Shown one piece after another: positions 43,365 through 53,900 of a stretch of 64,000 bases of DNA. The notes under the pieces were generated by a model that worked only from the letters and a program-made list of their open reading frames with translations, did not search any database and was not told the DNA's origin. The position numbers were made by a program, and so were the translations under genes. The DNA is from Candidatus Poribacteria bacterium (lineage in GTDB: Bacteria; Poribacteria; WGA-4E; WGA-3G), in contig JAGFCB010000129.1 of assembly GCA_022394775.1 (NCBI GenBank), positions 1-64,000 on the forward strand, given 5' to 3'. The stretch's first letter is position 1. Each line of letters starts with the position of its first letter.

Positions 43365-44939
43365 CTACATCTGTATCAGCGAAGCAATTGCAGCTGGCAC
43401 CGCTTTCAGGACATCGCTTGCGAGGAGTCCATGCATCCCAAACGTCTCGGCAACCCTGTCCGCTGCTAACCCATGTATATATACGCCAAGCGCGGCTGCC
43501 TTTTCACTTGGTATACCTTGTGCCATCAACCCTGCGATGATACCCGTCAGCACATCCCCCATGCCACCTGTTGCCATGCCCGGATTACCCGTGGAATTGA
43601 TCCACACATCCCCATTTGGAAATCCCGTAACAGTAGGTGCCCCTTTAAATACAAGCGTTACACCAGAGTTGCTGGCAAACTGCTGTACCGTACGAATTCT
43701 ATCCTTTTCTAATGTAGACACCGGAGTATTCGTTAATCGTGCCATCTCACCGGGATGTGGTGTGAGTACCGCCGCTTGATCGAGTAATGAAATAATTTCA
43801 GGAGCTTGCGCAAGCGCATTCAAACCATCCGCATCGACAACCAGTCGTAAGCCGAGTCCTTGTTCCTGATTTTCACGTACCAGTTGGTGAACAAGTGCCA
43901 CTGTATCTGGATGTTGGGAAAGTCCGGGACCTATTGCAAGCACGGATTGCGTCTTCTCGGCAAATTCGAGGATAGTGGACGTTGCGGAGGTTGATAAGCT
44001 GCCGGACGCCGTTTCTGGGAGTGGCAACGTCATCACTTCGGGCAAAAGACCTTCTAAAATTGGGTTGAGATGCTTCGGTGTTGCGAGGGTTACCAATCCT
44101 GCCCCCGCACGCAAAGCCACTTCACTCGCAAGCGCAGCCGCGCCTGTCATACCTGTTGAACCAGCGACGACGAGGACACGTCCATAGCTCCCTTTATGAG
44201 AGGAAGCGGGTCGCGGCGGCAGCCATTGTGATACTTGCTGCGCCGTTGTCCAGTTGATCTTGATACCTTGTGCGTCTACAACCTGTTCTGGAAAGCCGAT
44301 GTCAACGACTTCCAATTTTCCAGCAAGTGCGGCACCCGGATGTACCAACAACCCCCTTTTCGGCAAACCGATTGTTATCGTTCTATTGGCTTGCACACAA
44401 GGGCCTAACGGATGTCCCGTGTCCGCATCCAGACCAGAAGGTAGATCGACAGAGAGGATGGGTATTGAAAGGTTATTAATAGTTTGTATGATAGTAGCGA
44501 TTCGATCGCGAACTGTCCCGCGTAGTCCCGTACCGAGGATAGCATCCACAAGGAGTTCACAATTCGCTAAGGTAGTAGACACAGTCCCTGTGCCGTAAAA
44601 CCCTGTATCCGTCAAGATTGTCTCAATCTGTAGTCCAAGATTTTTCGCAATCTGAAGATTAGTTTTTGCTTCGCCAGTGAAACTTTCCGGTGGGGAAACG
44701 AGAAAGAGATGCACATCGCGGCCCGCGTGGGCAAGTTGGCGTGCGATAACGATGCCATCGCCACCGTTATTGCCTTTGCCAACAAAAACACCTATGCGTT
44801 GACATGTCGGATAATGCTGTTGAATTGCCCCGACAATGGCACTCCCAGCAGTCTCCATAAGAACGATACCGGGAATGCCGATGCCTTCAATTGTGTCCTG
44901 ATCGATCTGACGCATTTCCGCCGCAGTCACGACTTTCAT
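43365..44939 (-). CDS. nnr: Bifunctional NAD(P)H-hydrate repair enzyme (epimerase/dehydratase)
   Basis: The 524-residue protein fuses a YjeF_N epimerase (residues about 1-215: VFVGKGNNGGDGIVIARQL, VDAILGTGLRG, DLPSGLDADTG) to the NnrD dehydratase (about 230-520: KGSYGRVLVVAGSTGMTGAA, LAIGPGLSQHP, VVDADGLNAL, VLTPHPGEMARL, TGNPGMATGGMGDVLTGIIA). It repairs hydrated NADH and NADPH in the cytoplasm, epimerising R to S and dehydrating with ADP as cofactor in bacteria. Length is normal. Its ATG overlaps the upstream stop as ATGA. Confidence 0.95.
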   Translation of the reverse strand: MKVVTAAEMRQIDQDTIEGIGIPGIVLMETAGSAIVGAIQQHYPTCQRIGVFVGKGNNGGDGIVIARQLAHAGRDVHLFLVSPPESFTGEAKTNLQIAKNLGLQIETILTDTGFYGTGTVSTTLANCELLVDAILGTGLRGTVRDRIATIIQTINNLSIPILSVDLPSGLDADTGHPLGPCVQANRTITIGLPKRGLLVHPGAALAGKLEVVDIGFPEQVVDAQGIKINWTTAQQVSQWLPPRPASSHKGSYGRVLVVAGSTGMTGAAALASEVALRAGAGLVTLATPKHLNPILEGLLPEVMTLPLPETASGSLSTSATSTILEFAEKTQSVLAIGPGLSQHPDTVALVHQLVRENQEQGLGLRLVVDADGLNALAQAPEIISLLDQAAVLTPHPGEMARLTNTPVSTLEKDRIRTVQQFASNSGVTLVFKGAPTVTGFPNGDVWINSTGNPGMATGGMGDVLTGIIAGLMAQGIPSEKAAALGVYIHGLAADRVAETFGMHGLLASDVLKAVPAAIASLIQM

Positions 44940-45343
44940 GCAGCATTGCCCTGCAGTTTTTCAGCAAGCACCAACAAGTGTGCTTCCATCTGGTGGGCTG
45001 CCTGTTTTAAACTTTCCTGTTCTATCTGTACCTCCTGAACCCGTTCGTCTTGATGCGTCTGAAGGCAGAAGTTTAGATTTGTGCGAAGGTCGAACAGGCT
45101 CTGTTGGATATGATCTTGGAAGGAACCTTCTGGATACATCCACCGCCTGCCGCGGGTCTGTCGCAAGTTAAAGTGGCAATGTCCATTATCACCACCGAAG
45201 CAGTCGAAACGCATGATCTCATCGTCGTAGACAAACAACGAGGCAGCGGGACCGCGTCCACCAGCATCGTCGCGCCAATATGACTCTAACCGAACATTAG
45301 CTTGAATCGGGTATTCAACCAGGTCGTGTTTTTCGTTCGCCAT
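44936..45343 (-). CDS. Small unrecognised protein, first gene of the nnr operon
   Basis: ATG behind AAGGAGG. The 135-residue product has a beta-rich half (NVRLESYWRDDAGGRGPAAS, DDEIMRFDCFGGDNGHCHFN) and a helical C-terminal half with heptads (VQIEQESLKQAAHQMEAHLL). A Cys-His pair (GHCHF) could bind metal. No signal peptide is seen. It is translationally coupled to nnr by a 4-base overlap. I do not recognise the family. Confidence 0.72.
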   Translation of the reverse strand: MANEKHDLVEYPIQANVRLESYWRDDAGGRGPAASLFVYDDEIMRFDCFGGDNGHCHFNLRQTRGRRWMYPEGSFQDHIQQSLFDLRTNLNFCLQTHQDERVQEVQIEQESLKQAAHQMEAHLLVLAEKLQGNAA

Positions 45344-45503
45344 CTGTAGTACCTCCTTGGGTATTTCTACATGGTTAAAAGAACCATGCCTACAGTAACA
45401 GGTAAAAGTGACTTGAATTTCAGTCAGATTTGCGGTAGAGTATAGCAGCCTCAGAAATAGAAGTCAATAACTAACTTGTAATTTATCAAAATGGAGCGAC
45501 AAC

Positions 45504-46469
45504 GTGCATATTTCCGTTGCAGATGCGCGAGAACTCGCAGAGACCTTTTTAGAAAAATGTGGAATGTCCCCAACTGATGCCGCAATAATAGCGGATATCC
45601 TGTTAGAAGCCGAACTTCGCGGACGAAAAACACACGGCTTTATCCGATTGACCGGCATTAAAAGTCGCTATGAACATGGAGAACGGACTGATATCCAAAT
45701 TGACAAAGAGGAAGGACAGTGTATCCGGGTTAATGGCGGAAACCAACCCGGCTATCTCGTTGCATATCGAGCAATGGCGCTTGCCATTGAACGCGCAAAG
45801 CAGAGTGGATCAGGTATCATTGGGGTCTATAATACATCACATTGCGGTATGGCAGGATATTATGTTGATATGGCGCGGAAAGCAGATATTATCGGGTTAC
45901 TTTTTGCGGATTGTCTGCCCCGAATTACCCCTGAAGGCGGCACGGAAGCTATTTTAGGAACAAATCCAATCGCTGTCGGGATACCATCTAATACAGTCCC
46001 AATTTTGTTTGATATGTCTACCGCTGCGATTACCAATGGTGATCTCCTCGTTGCTATGCGCGAAGGTCAGACAATTGCTGAAGACCTCGCGTTTGATCCA
46101 GCGGGTGAACCGACCACAGATGCCGACGCAGCACTGAAGGGAAGCGTCCGTCCGTTCGGTGGACATAAAGGGTTTGGACTCGCGCTCATCACACAAATCC
46201 TTGCTGGTGTGTTAGTCAACGCTGCGACAATTCCACTACCTGGGGCAAACTACGGTTTGCTCATTATCGCAGTAGATCCGACAAGTTTTGTACCGTTAAC
46301 GCAATTCAAAACGGAGGTTGATCAACTTGTCGCACGTATCAAGGAGAATCGACGAGAAACAGGGGTGACAGAGATCCTTATCCCCGGCGAGCGGGCATAC
46401 CGTCAGCGTGAGATACATCTGGCTGATGGCATCCATTTAGACGACACACTTTTCAGTCAATTAACTTAA
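45504..46469 (+). CDS. Malate/L-lactate dehydrogenase family (Ldh_2) oxidoreductase
   Basis: GTG start behind GGAGCG. The 321-residue protein shows the Ldh_2 pattern: LRGRKTHGFIRLTGI near residue 40, GVYNTSHCGMAGYYVDMARK with the conserved SxHxG segment, GTNPIAVGIP, ILFDMSTAAITNGDLLVAMR, PTTDADAALKGSVRPFGGHK and GFGLALITQILAGVL. These NAD(P)-dependent enzymes reduce 2-keto acids such as pyruvate, oxaloacetate or ureidoglycolate-type substrates. It is about 20-30 residues shorter than usual but not visibly broken. It is followed 48 bases later by a Gfo/Idh gene. Confidence 0.9.
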   Translation: MHISVADARELAETFLEKCGMSPTDAAIIADILLEAELRGRKTHGFIRLTGIKSRYEHGERTDIQIDKEEGQCIRVNGGNQPGYLVAYRAMALAIERAKQSGSGIIGVYNTSHCGMAGYYVDMARKADIIGLLFADCLPRITPEGGTEAILGTNPIAVGIPSNTVPILFDMSTAAITNGDLLVAMREGQTIAEDLAFDPAGEPTTDADAALKGSVRPFGGHKGFGLALITQILAGVLVNAATIPLPGANYGLLIIAVDPTSFVPLTQFKTEVDQLVARIKENRRETGVTEILIPGERAYRQREIHLADGIHLDDTLFSQLT

Positions 46470-46517
46470 ACCAATTGTTAGATGCGGTCTCCGCATCGCA
46501 TTGAAAGGAAAATCTAT

Positions 46518-47522
46518 ATGGCAACTTTTAAAGCAGGTATCATCGGTTGTGGTGGACGTGGACGCTCCCATGCACGCGGGTATCAGGCATCTCCAGATGT
46601 TGAAATCGTCGCCTGTTCCGATCCCGTTGAAAACGCACGGAACGACTTCGCGGAGCAGTTTGAAGTTTCTAACACTTACGAAAATTACCAAGAGATGTTG
46701 GATAACGAATCACTCGATTTTGTCAGTGTCTGCACGTGGATCGCGCTCCATAGGGACATGGTAATCGCCGCTGCCAATAGCGGTATTAAAGCCATCCATG
46801 CAGAGAAACCGATGGCACCGACGTGGGGGGATGCGAAAGCACTCTATCAGGCGTGTGTGGATAACGATGTCGTGATAACATTCTGCCATCAACGTCGTTT
46901 TGGCGCGCAATTTATCAAGGCGAGACAACTGGCAAACGAAGGCGCGATCGGTGAACTTCGGCGCCTTGAAGGTTCGTGTCCAAACCTCCTCGACTGGGGA
47001 ACCCACTGGTTTGATATGTTCCTGTTTTACAATAATGACGAACCTGTTGATTGGGTAATCGGTCAAATAGATGTAGCAGAAGAGAAACTCGTCTTCGGGA
47101 CACAAGTTGAGACGAGCGGTCTATCCTGGGTCCGCTGGAAAAACGGCGTAGAAGGATTGCTGACGACGGGCGGTGTCTCTTTAAACGGATTCGCTAATCG
47201 CCTCATCGGTACTGAAGGCATTATTGATGTCGGTGGTGGCGCACCTGTCCGCATGCTACGTGCCGGTTCCAACGAATGGGAAACCCCTGATCTAAGCGAC
47301 ATTACGCCTACAGGAGATGACACAGTTCTCGCTGTCCTTGATCTCGTTGACAGTGTGAAAACAGGGCGTGAACCGGAACTCAGCGGTCGTAAAGCACTTC
47401 AAGGCGCAGAACTCATTTTTGCGACCTACGAGTCAAGCCGACGGCGTGCGAAGATTAATTTACCGCTCACAGTAGACGATTCTGCTTTGTTGACGATGGT
47501 TGCTAATGGGGACATCGGTTAG
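46518..47522 (+). CDS. Gfo/Idh/MocA family oxidoreductase
   Basis: ATG 46518 follows AAAGGA. The 334-residue protein opens with AGIIGCGGRGRSHARGYQAS and has HAEKPMAPTWGDAKALYQAC (the EKP motif), ITFCHQRRFGAQF and GTHWFDMFLFYN. It ends with a helical segment typical of the C-terminal domain. It is related to, but distinct from, the 13190-14266 protein. Likely a sugar- or inositol-type dehydrogenase acting with the neighbouring Ldh_2 enzyme; the substrate is not determined. Confidence 0.9.
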   Translation: MATFKAGIIGCGGRGRSHARGYQASPDVEIVACSDPVENARNDFAEQFEVSNTYENYQEMLDNESLDFVSVCTWIALHRDMVIAAANSGIKAIHAEKPMAPTWGDAKALYQACVDNDVVITFCHQRRFGAQFIKARQLANEGAIGELRRLEGSCPNLLDWGTHWFDMFLFYNNDEPVDWVIGQIDVAEEKLVFGTQVETSGLSWVRWKNGVEGLLTTGGVSLNGFANRLIGTEGIIDVGGGAPVRMLRAGSNEWETPDLSDITPTGDDTVLAVLDLVDSVKTGREPELSGRKALQGAELIFATYESSRRRAKINLPLTVDDSALLTMVANGDIG

Positions 47523-47544
47523 GTTTTGTTTCTACAAGCTGCAG

Positions 47545-47563
47545 GCGCGGTTTACCACCGCGC
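47545..47563. terminator. Hairpin after the Gfo/Idh gene
   Basis: GCGCGGT-TTACC-ACCGCGC (47545-47563) is a perfect 7-bp stem 22 bases after the stop. No long T tract follows directly, so it could be a repeat rather than a terminator. Confidence 0.4.
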
Positions 47564-47822
47564 ATTGTAGCAGTATTGGATTCTTGTTGTTTTTCTGTAA
47601 TTTTTATCAACCTAATTGAATTTTTTGCGTCTAATCAAGATTAAAGGGGATTGTCACACGTCATGTTCCCCAACAGCATAAAGCTATAAAGAGTCAAAAG
47701 CATTTAATAGATACGAAAAAGTTCTCGACACGCTCCCTTCGATGCCAGAGGCGCGCTCAGCGTAGTGTTCACGTGTGAAACACGTTTTCCTAATGTCATT
47801 TGGTGCATTGAATAGTGGAGGT

Positions 47823-47922
47823 GCCGACACCGGCGTAAGGTGGCTAACCTGCCCGGAAAATTTGTGAATCAACGCGAATCGCCGAAACTTAGCGAATTTT
47901 CGGACTCGCCATAAGCAGGGAG
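47823..47922 (+). promoter_or_regulatory. Structured leader candidate of the giant Ig-repeat gene
   Basis: The 400-base gap ahead of 47929 has no supportable gene. Its last 100 bases hold GCCG/CGGC (47823-47834), AGGT/ACCT (47838-47841 with 47847-47850) and CCGAAA/TTTCGG (47882-47887 with 47898-47903). A longer pairing CCTGC/GCAGG (47848-47852 with 47915-47919) overlaps the Shine-Dalgarno GGGAG (47918-47922) and excludes the AGGT/ACCT hairpin. I do not recognise a known riboswitch class. Confidence 0.3.
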
Positions 47923-47928
47923 AAACGT

Positions 47929-50900
47929 GTGCCAAAAACAAAAAATATGTTCGGTGTTACTCACGAACCGATATACACAAGTCGAAACCAACACAAGCAC
48001 GGAAACGATCCAACCCCGAAATCACTGCTCCGTTCGCGATGGGTGAATTTCCTCTTTTTTCACATTTTCGTTTGTCTGTCAGTCTTAATGGTGTCCACAA
48101 ACGTTGGGGCGCAAGACATTTTGGCTACTGTGGACCTATCCGTTATTGATACCGAGGGACAGGATACTGTTTTCAATCCTGCTAAAGACGAGGATTTACG
48201 TATTACCGTCACAGTATCCGCAGACGTAGGTGCTGAACACACTTATGACTATGTTATCTATTATGTCGATGACGGTGGAACCGACATTAAAATTGGTGCA
48301 GATGAGATAATTATTGAAGGTCAGAAAGGTAAAGAAATTGATAGAGGTCAGTTAACAGTAACGCGTACAGTACCGGGGATTGCTCGCCACAATTGGGATG
48401 GTGGTGGTCTGTCAGATGGCACCTATACAATTCGTGTCGCAGTTCGTGAAATTGGTGGCGGTAATATAGTGTGGATTGATCAAGAATCAGCGACCTTAGA
48501 CCAAGCCGATCCAGAGATTACCATCGGCACCGATATCGCTGAATTCTCGCCAAACGGGGACAGGGTTCTTGATACTGTTAATGTCTATTATAGTCTAAGC
48601 AAAGGTGTTGTGGAGAGTAAGTTAGTATTTTACCAAAAAATGGGTGAAAACGAAACCCTATTTGGGCAACCTGTTAGCCTTCGCACAACTAAAGGCGGTC
48701 ATACCTACCGCTGGGATGGCGGCAGGGGGACTTTTCCAGATGGACAGTATGTATTGAAACTGCAGGTAGTTGACAAGGGCGGGAACGCTGCTGAAACGAA
48801 GACGATTCCTATCACCATTGATACAAAAGTGCCGCTAATATCTCAGGTGGCTGCCAGTGAGGATCTAAAACTGGTTGATGGTATCTTCATCAACGTTCCC
48901 ATCCAGTTGATTGAGGTAACAGCAAATGCTGCTGGTGGAACACCCCTTGATTTCACTTCTAATCGAACCAGACTGCAGGTGAAAAAACAGCGTGGTGCTG
49001 CCATAGATGGAGACCTTAGTTACAATGCAACAGCATTGACATTATCCTTTGGCAATCGCTTGGACGAAGCGTCCGAAAATGGGAAATATACTGCTTTAAT
49101 CGCTGTTACCGATAGGGTTGGAAATGTCACTGAGAAGACGTTGAATTTCACTTTTGATAACGTCGCCCCCAGTTTGAGAGGGATTGCCACGTCAAGAGGC
49201 GAGCTTACCCCTGGTAGCGGTGTTAGCAGATCGGTGAATTTTGTTGAGGCTACACTCAACGATAATCTCCAAGACAGTCTCAGTCTCTCTGCCTCCACGA
49301 TCCGTCTTACGGTTTCCAATGGTACTACTACTACTGTGTTGGGAAGACAAATCCAGTTAGATGATAATAAAATCCGATGGGTCCTCCTATCCCCACTCAG
49401 GGCGAAGGATGGTCTCATGGACGGTAAATATACAATTGAGGTGAATGCAAAGGATAAGGCAGGTAATGAGACCGGGACCTTAGCGATACCTTTTGTTTAT
49501 GATAACCTTCCCCCGCTTGTCACCTTGGGTGCTGGAGAAGCGTCCGATTTTGCCTTAAATCAGGATACGATTTACCATTCGCAGCCGCTTTTACAGATTG
49601 TCGCAACGTTTGATGATGCTGGGGTTGGGGTTGATCTGGAAGAAGATACGCGTATTGTTTTTGGAACGAGAGAAGACGGCGGACAACTGAATACGCTTCC
49701 CGGACGCGAGTTTTTGGCAACCGAACGCAACCAATTAACTTATATTTTAGAAACACCGCTGACAAGTCGAGACGGAAGCCAAGATGGACGTTATGTACTC
49801 AACGTTCAAGCGACAGATACTCTCGGCAATACGGAGACTTACGAGTACCAATTTATCTACGATACACAACTCCCTGCACTCGTCTCTACAGTCCCCGCCG
49901 CCAACGCGACTGTCTCAGAACTATCGCAGGTTGATGTGGTACTTGCCGAGGAGACCAGCGGTATAGATTTCATTCAGAGTACCTTCCAACTGACGCATAA
50001 TGTTGACGGAAATCAAACAGAAGTCCCTGTCAATATAACGAGTAACGGCACAGACGCAGCGACCTTGACACTCGCCGAGCCGATTGCCTTAGACGGTTCT
50101 GATGACGGCACCTACACAATCGAAATCTCCCCGATGGACTTAGCCGGTAACGTTGGCGTTACCGTTCGACGCGAGTTCTATCTCGTCAGCCAAAGCCGAC
50201 CTGAAATTCGGTTAACAACTCCGGAAACCACAACTGTCAATGATTTGACAACAGTTGTTGCCGAACTCAGCGGTTACATCGGTGCCGGTATCGATTTTGA
50301 TGCCTCAACGCTGACTGTCACGGATCCGCAAGGGACACTCGTCCAGCAGGCAAAAGTTGAACACGATGCAGCAAACAGCCTGTTGATTTGGGATACTGAA
50401 GCGATAATCCCTGGCGATGGTAGTGCTGATGGTGAATACACTGTAACCGCAACGTTTGTCGATTTTAGCGGGCAACGCTTTACACAGGAATTCTCACTTG
50501 TTTTGGATACCCAATTTCCTGCAATTGAAAGCATCTATATTGCATCACAGGAACTCACAGCGGATACCATCGCAACCTTCGATGAAGACGTTTCCAGCAT
50601 CACTGTTAACTTTGATGCAGCTGCGAATGATGTTGACTTTAGCAATATGGTTATCATGCTGAAAAATTCAGATGGGTCCGAAATTGCCCTCAATCGATCC
50701 GATAATGGGCAAAATGTTTTGACGTTGAGTTTCGCAGCATTGGATGAGCCAGGCGCGTATAGCCTTGAAATCATCCCACAGGACCTTTTCGGAAATCAGA
50801 GCACCCGCGCCTTTATCTATCCATTTCGACTCGATTTTGAGGAGTCATTACCACAAGTAGTTTCTGTCCTCATTGATGGTAACTCTGATGCTCTCGTTTA

Positions 50901-53900
50901 CGTAAACGGAGCATCTACCAATATAGTTGCTATCTTCTTGGCTTCAACTGACGCTGAATTAGACTTAAGCGATGGCGGTTCAACGATCACCGTCACGACT
51001 GAATCGGGGCTACCCGCACCCGGTATTACGACTTCCGATGGGACAAATCAGTTGACATGGACGCCGATCGTTCTCCCTACCGATGGCAGGGCTGATGGCT
51101 ATTACACCGTCGTCGTCACACCGAAAGACAAAGAGGGTAGGCAAGGCGATGTCATCTATCGCCAATTCATTTTCGATACGCAAAAACCGCGCATTACTGC
51201 GGCTACGCCGATAGTGTTGAACCAACCTGCTACATATATCCCTGGTCCGTTTACACAGGTCCAGTTCACTATTGAGGATGTGGGACCCGCCGGTCTGGAG
51301 ATAGAAGATCAGACAGTCGAACTCCTTGATGTTCAAGGGGTAACCCTCGCTGCTACACTTACCTCTGATGAGATAAACAATCATTTGTATCTTACGCTTG
51401 ACGCACCGCTTGCTCAAGATGGCAGTGCTGATGGTGAATACACGGTAAAGGTGTCTCTTGTTGACAAAGCCGGAAATGTCTCGGACTCGGAGCAGACCTT
51501 CATTTATGATTCCCAAGTGCCTCGACTCTCATCAGTTATGATAAATACTGAATCACCGGTGGAACTTGTGCCCCAAAGAATTACTGAGATTTCGGAATCT
51601 ATCAGTAGTATCACGCTTCAATTTGAGGAAGCGACCCGGGTCGATTTTGCTAATACTGAGGTGAGTTTGGTCGGTCCTAATGGACAAACGATTCCGCTCA
51701 ATATTTCGGCTGATGGTTCTACACAGCTTACCGCGCGTTTTGTCGAATTGATACAAGCCGGCTTGTACACCCTCTCTGTCGCGCCGCAAGACATAGCAGG
51801 CAATGTTGTCCAAGGGGCTGTACAATACTCATTTCGGCTTGAACTTGTTTTACCGAGTGTGGATACTGTCGAATTAGGCGGACAAGCCGGTGATGTTGTT
51901 TTCCTCAACGGTAGTAATTCTACGATAGCTGCGGCTTTGATAGATACCAGCGGTATCGGACTCGCGTTGGGTGAGGGCGGTTCAAGTATCGTTGTGACTG
52001 ATCCTTCGGGGACAGTCGTTCCAGGTCAGACGCGCGCTGAGGGACAGAATCAATTGGTATGGGAACCCATATCAATTCCAACGGATGGTAGTGCCGATGG
52101 TAAGTATACCGTGGTGATCACACCGGTTGATAAGGCAGGTAGGCAAGGTGATGTGGTCCATCGTCAGTTTATCTATGATACGGAGAGCCCGCGTATAATC
52201 GCATCATCTCCGGTGATATTGAGCCAGCCTATATCTTATGTCGGCGGCGGTTTGAACCAGTTTACCTTTACAGTTGAAGATGTCGGACCAGCGGACCTAC
52301 TTCTGGAAGCGCAAACGGTTGAATTAATCGACGCTGCTAACAGTGTTGTTCCAACAACGTTAACGTTTGACGAACTAACGAATCAACTCTATCTAACGCT
52401 TTCTGCCCCATTCGCTCGAGATGGGAGTGTGGATGGTCCGTATACGGTCCGGTTATCCCTCGTTGACAGAGCGGGTAATACATTAAATTCAGAACATGTC
52501 TTGATGTATGACTCGCAAGCACCCCGACTCTCTACAGTCACGGTAAATACCGAGACACCGGTAGCACTCGTTCCACAAGAGGTTACCGAGATTTTAGAGC
52601 CTATCAGCAGTATTACTTTACAATTTGACGAAGCAACAAGAGTTGATTTTGTTAATACCGTAATTACGATGGTGAGTTCTTCTATCTCTGCTTCTGGTGA
52701 GACTGAAATAGTGAATATACCGCTCACATTTGAAGATGACGGCATATCTCAGATGACTGTCAGTTTTCTGGAATTGGATCAACTTGACACATATATACTC
52801 TCCGTTACACCGCAAGATATAGCAGAAAATGTTGCAACCGCGCCGACTGACTATACTTTCGTTCTGGATATACCCTTGTCAAGGGTCGTTTCTGTTATTA
52901 TCGGGAACACTGAGACAATCGGAAGTGGTGATGTCGCCTATGTTAATGCAAACAACATGCTTATAGGAGCCGAGATCCTTGACCCAACGGAGACAGGATT
53001 AGCCTTCGGTGATAATGGTTCGGATATTACAGTGGCAACCCTTGATGGGACAGTCGTTCCCGGCGCAATTGGTTCTGATGGCGTTAGCCTACTTGTTTGG
53101 GAACCGATAACGCTTACGACGGATGGCACGACAGATGGACGATATAGTGTATACGTTACACCTGTTGATAAAGCCGGTCGTCAGGGCAACACTGTTTACA
53201 GCGAGTTCATTTATGATACGCAAGAGCCAGAGATAACAGCGGCTGGACCGATTGATTTAAGTCAACCCGTTTCTTATATCAGTCAGAGTTTAACGCAGTT
53301 TCACTTCACAGTTGCAGATGCCGGTCCTGCGGATCTTGAATTATCGGATCAGAAAGTGAGCCTTCGCGATGCCGATGGCAATTTAGTCCCGGCGCAGCTC
53401 ACCGATGATACGAATAACCGACTCTTTTTCACGCTTGACCAGCCTTTGCCTCTTGATGGTAGTATGGATGGTGAATACGCCATTGTTATTGAGTTAGCAG
53501 ATAAAGCTGGAAATCCTTTGAGCGTTGAACATCGCATTGTCTATGATACACAAGCACCGACGCTTGTTAGTACAGTACCTGCTCATGGTGCGCTCCTCAC
53601 TGAGGATATCACACAAATACAGGTAACGCTCAATGATGAGGGTGGGAGTGGTATTGACTGGGCAATGACTGCAGTGACACTGGTTAACCCAAGTGGCAGC
53701 GGGATATCTGGAGAACTTGTTAGTAATGGCACAACAGCATTAACGCTTAATACGAATCAACTCGTTGAAGATGGACGATATATTATCCGCGTTCAAGCAG
53801 TTGACAGGGCTGGGAATGGGGAAGCTACCGTCTTTGAAAGGAATTTCCAATTGTCAAGGCGTTTGCCGACGATCGTTTCAACGGAGCCGGCTACCGCACC

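Noticed and set aside
47640-47928. Known riboswitch (c-di-GMP, cobalamin, TPP) ahead of the giant gene
   Set aside because: None of the consensus core sequences I know could be matched; only generic pairing is reported.
51010-51516. Antisense frames within the giant Ig-repeat gene
   Set aside because: They follow the repeat periodicity of the sense gene and have no start signals.
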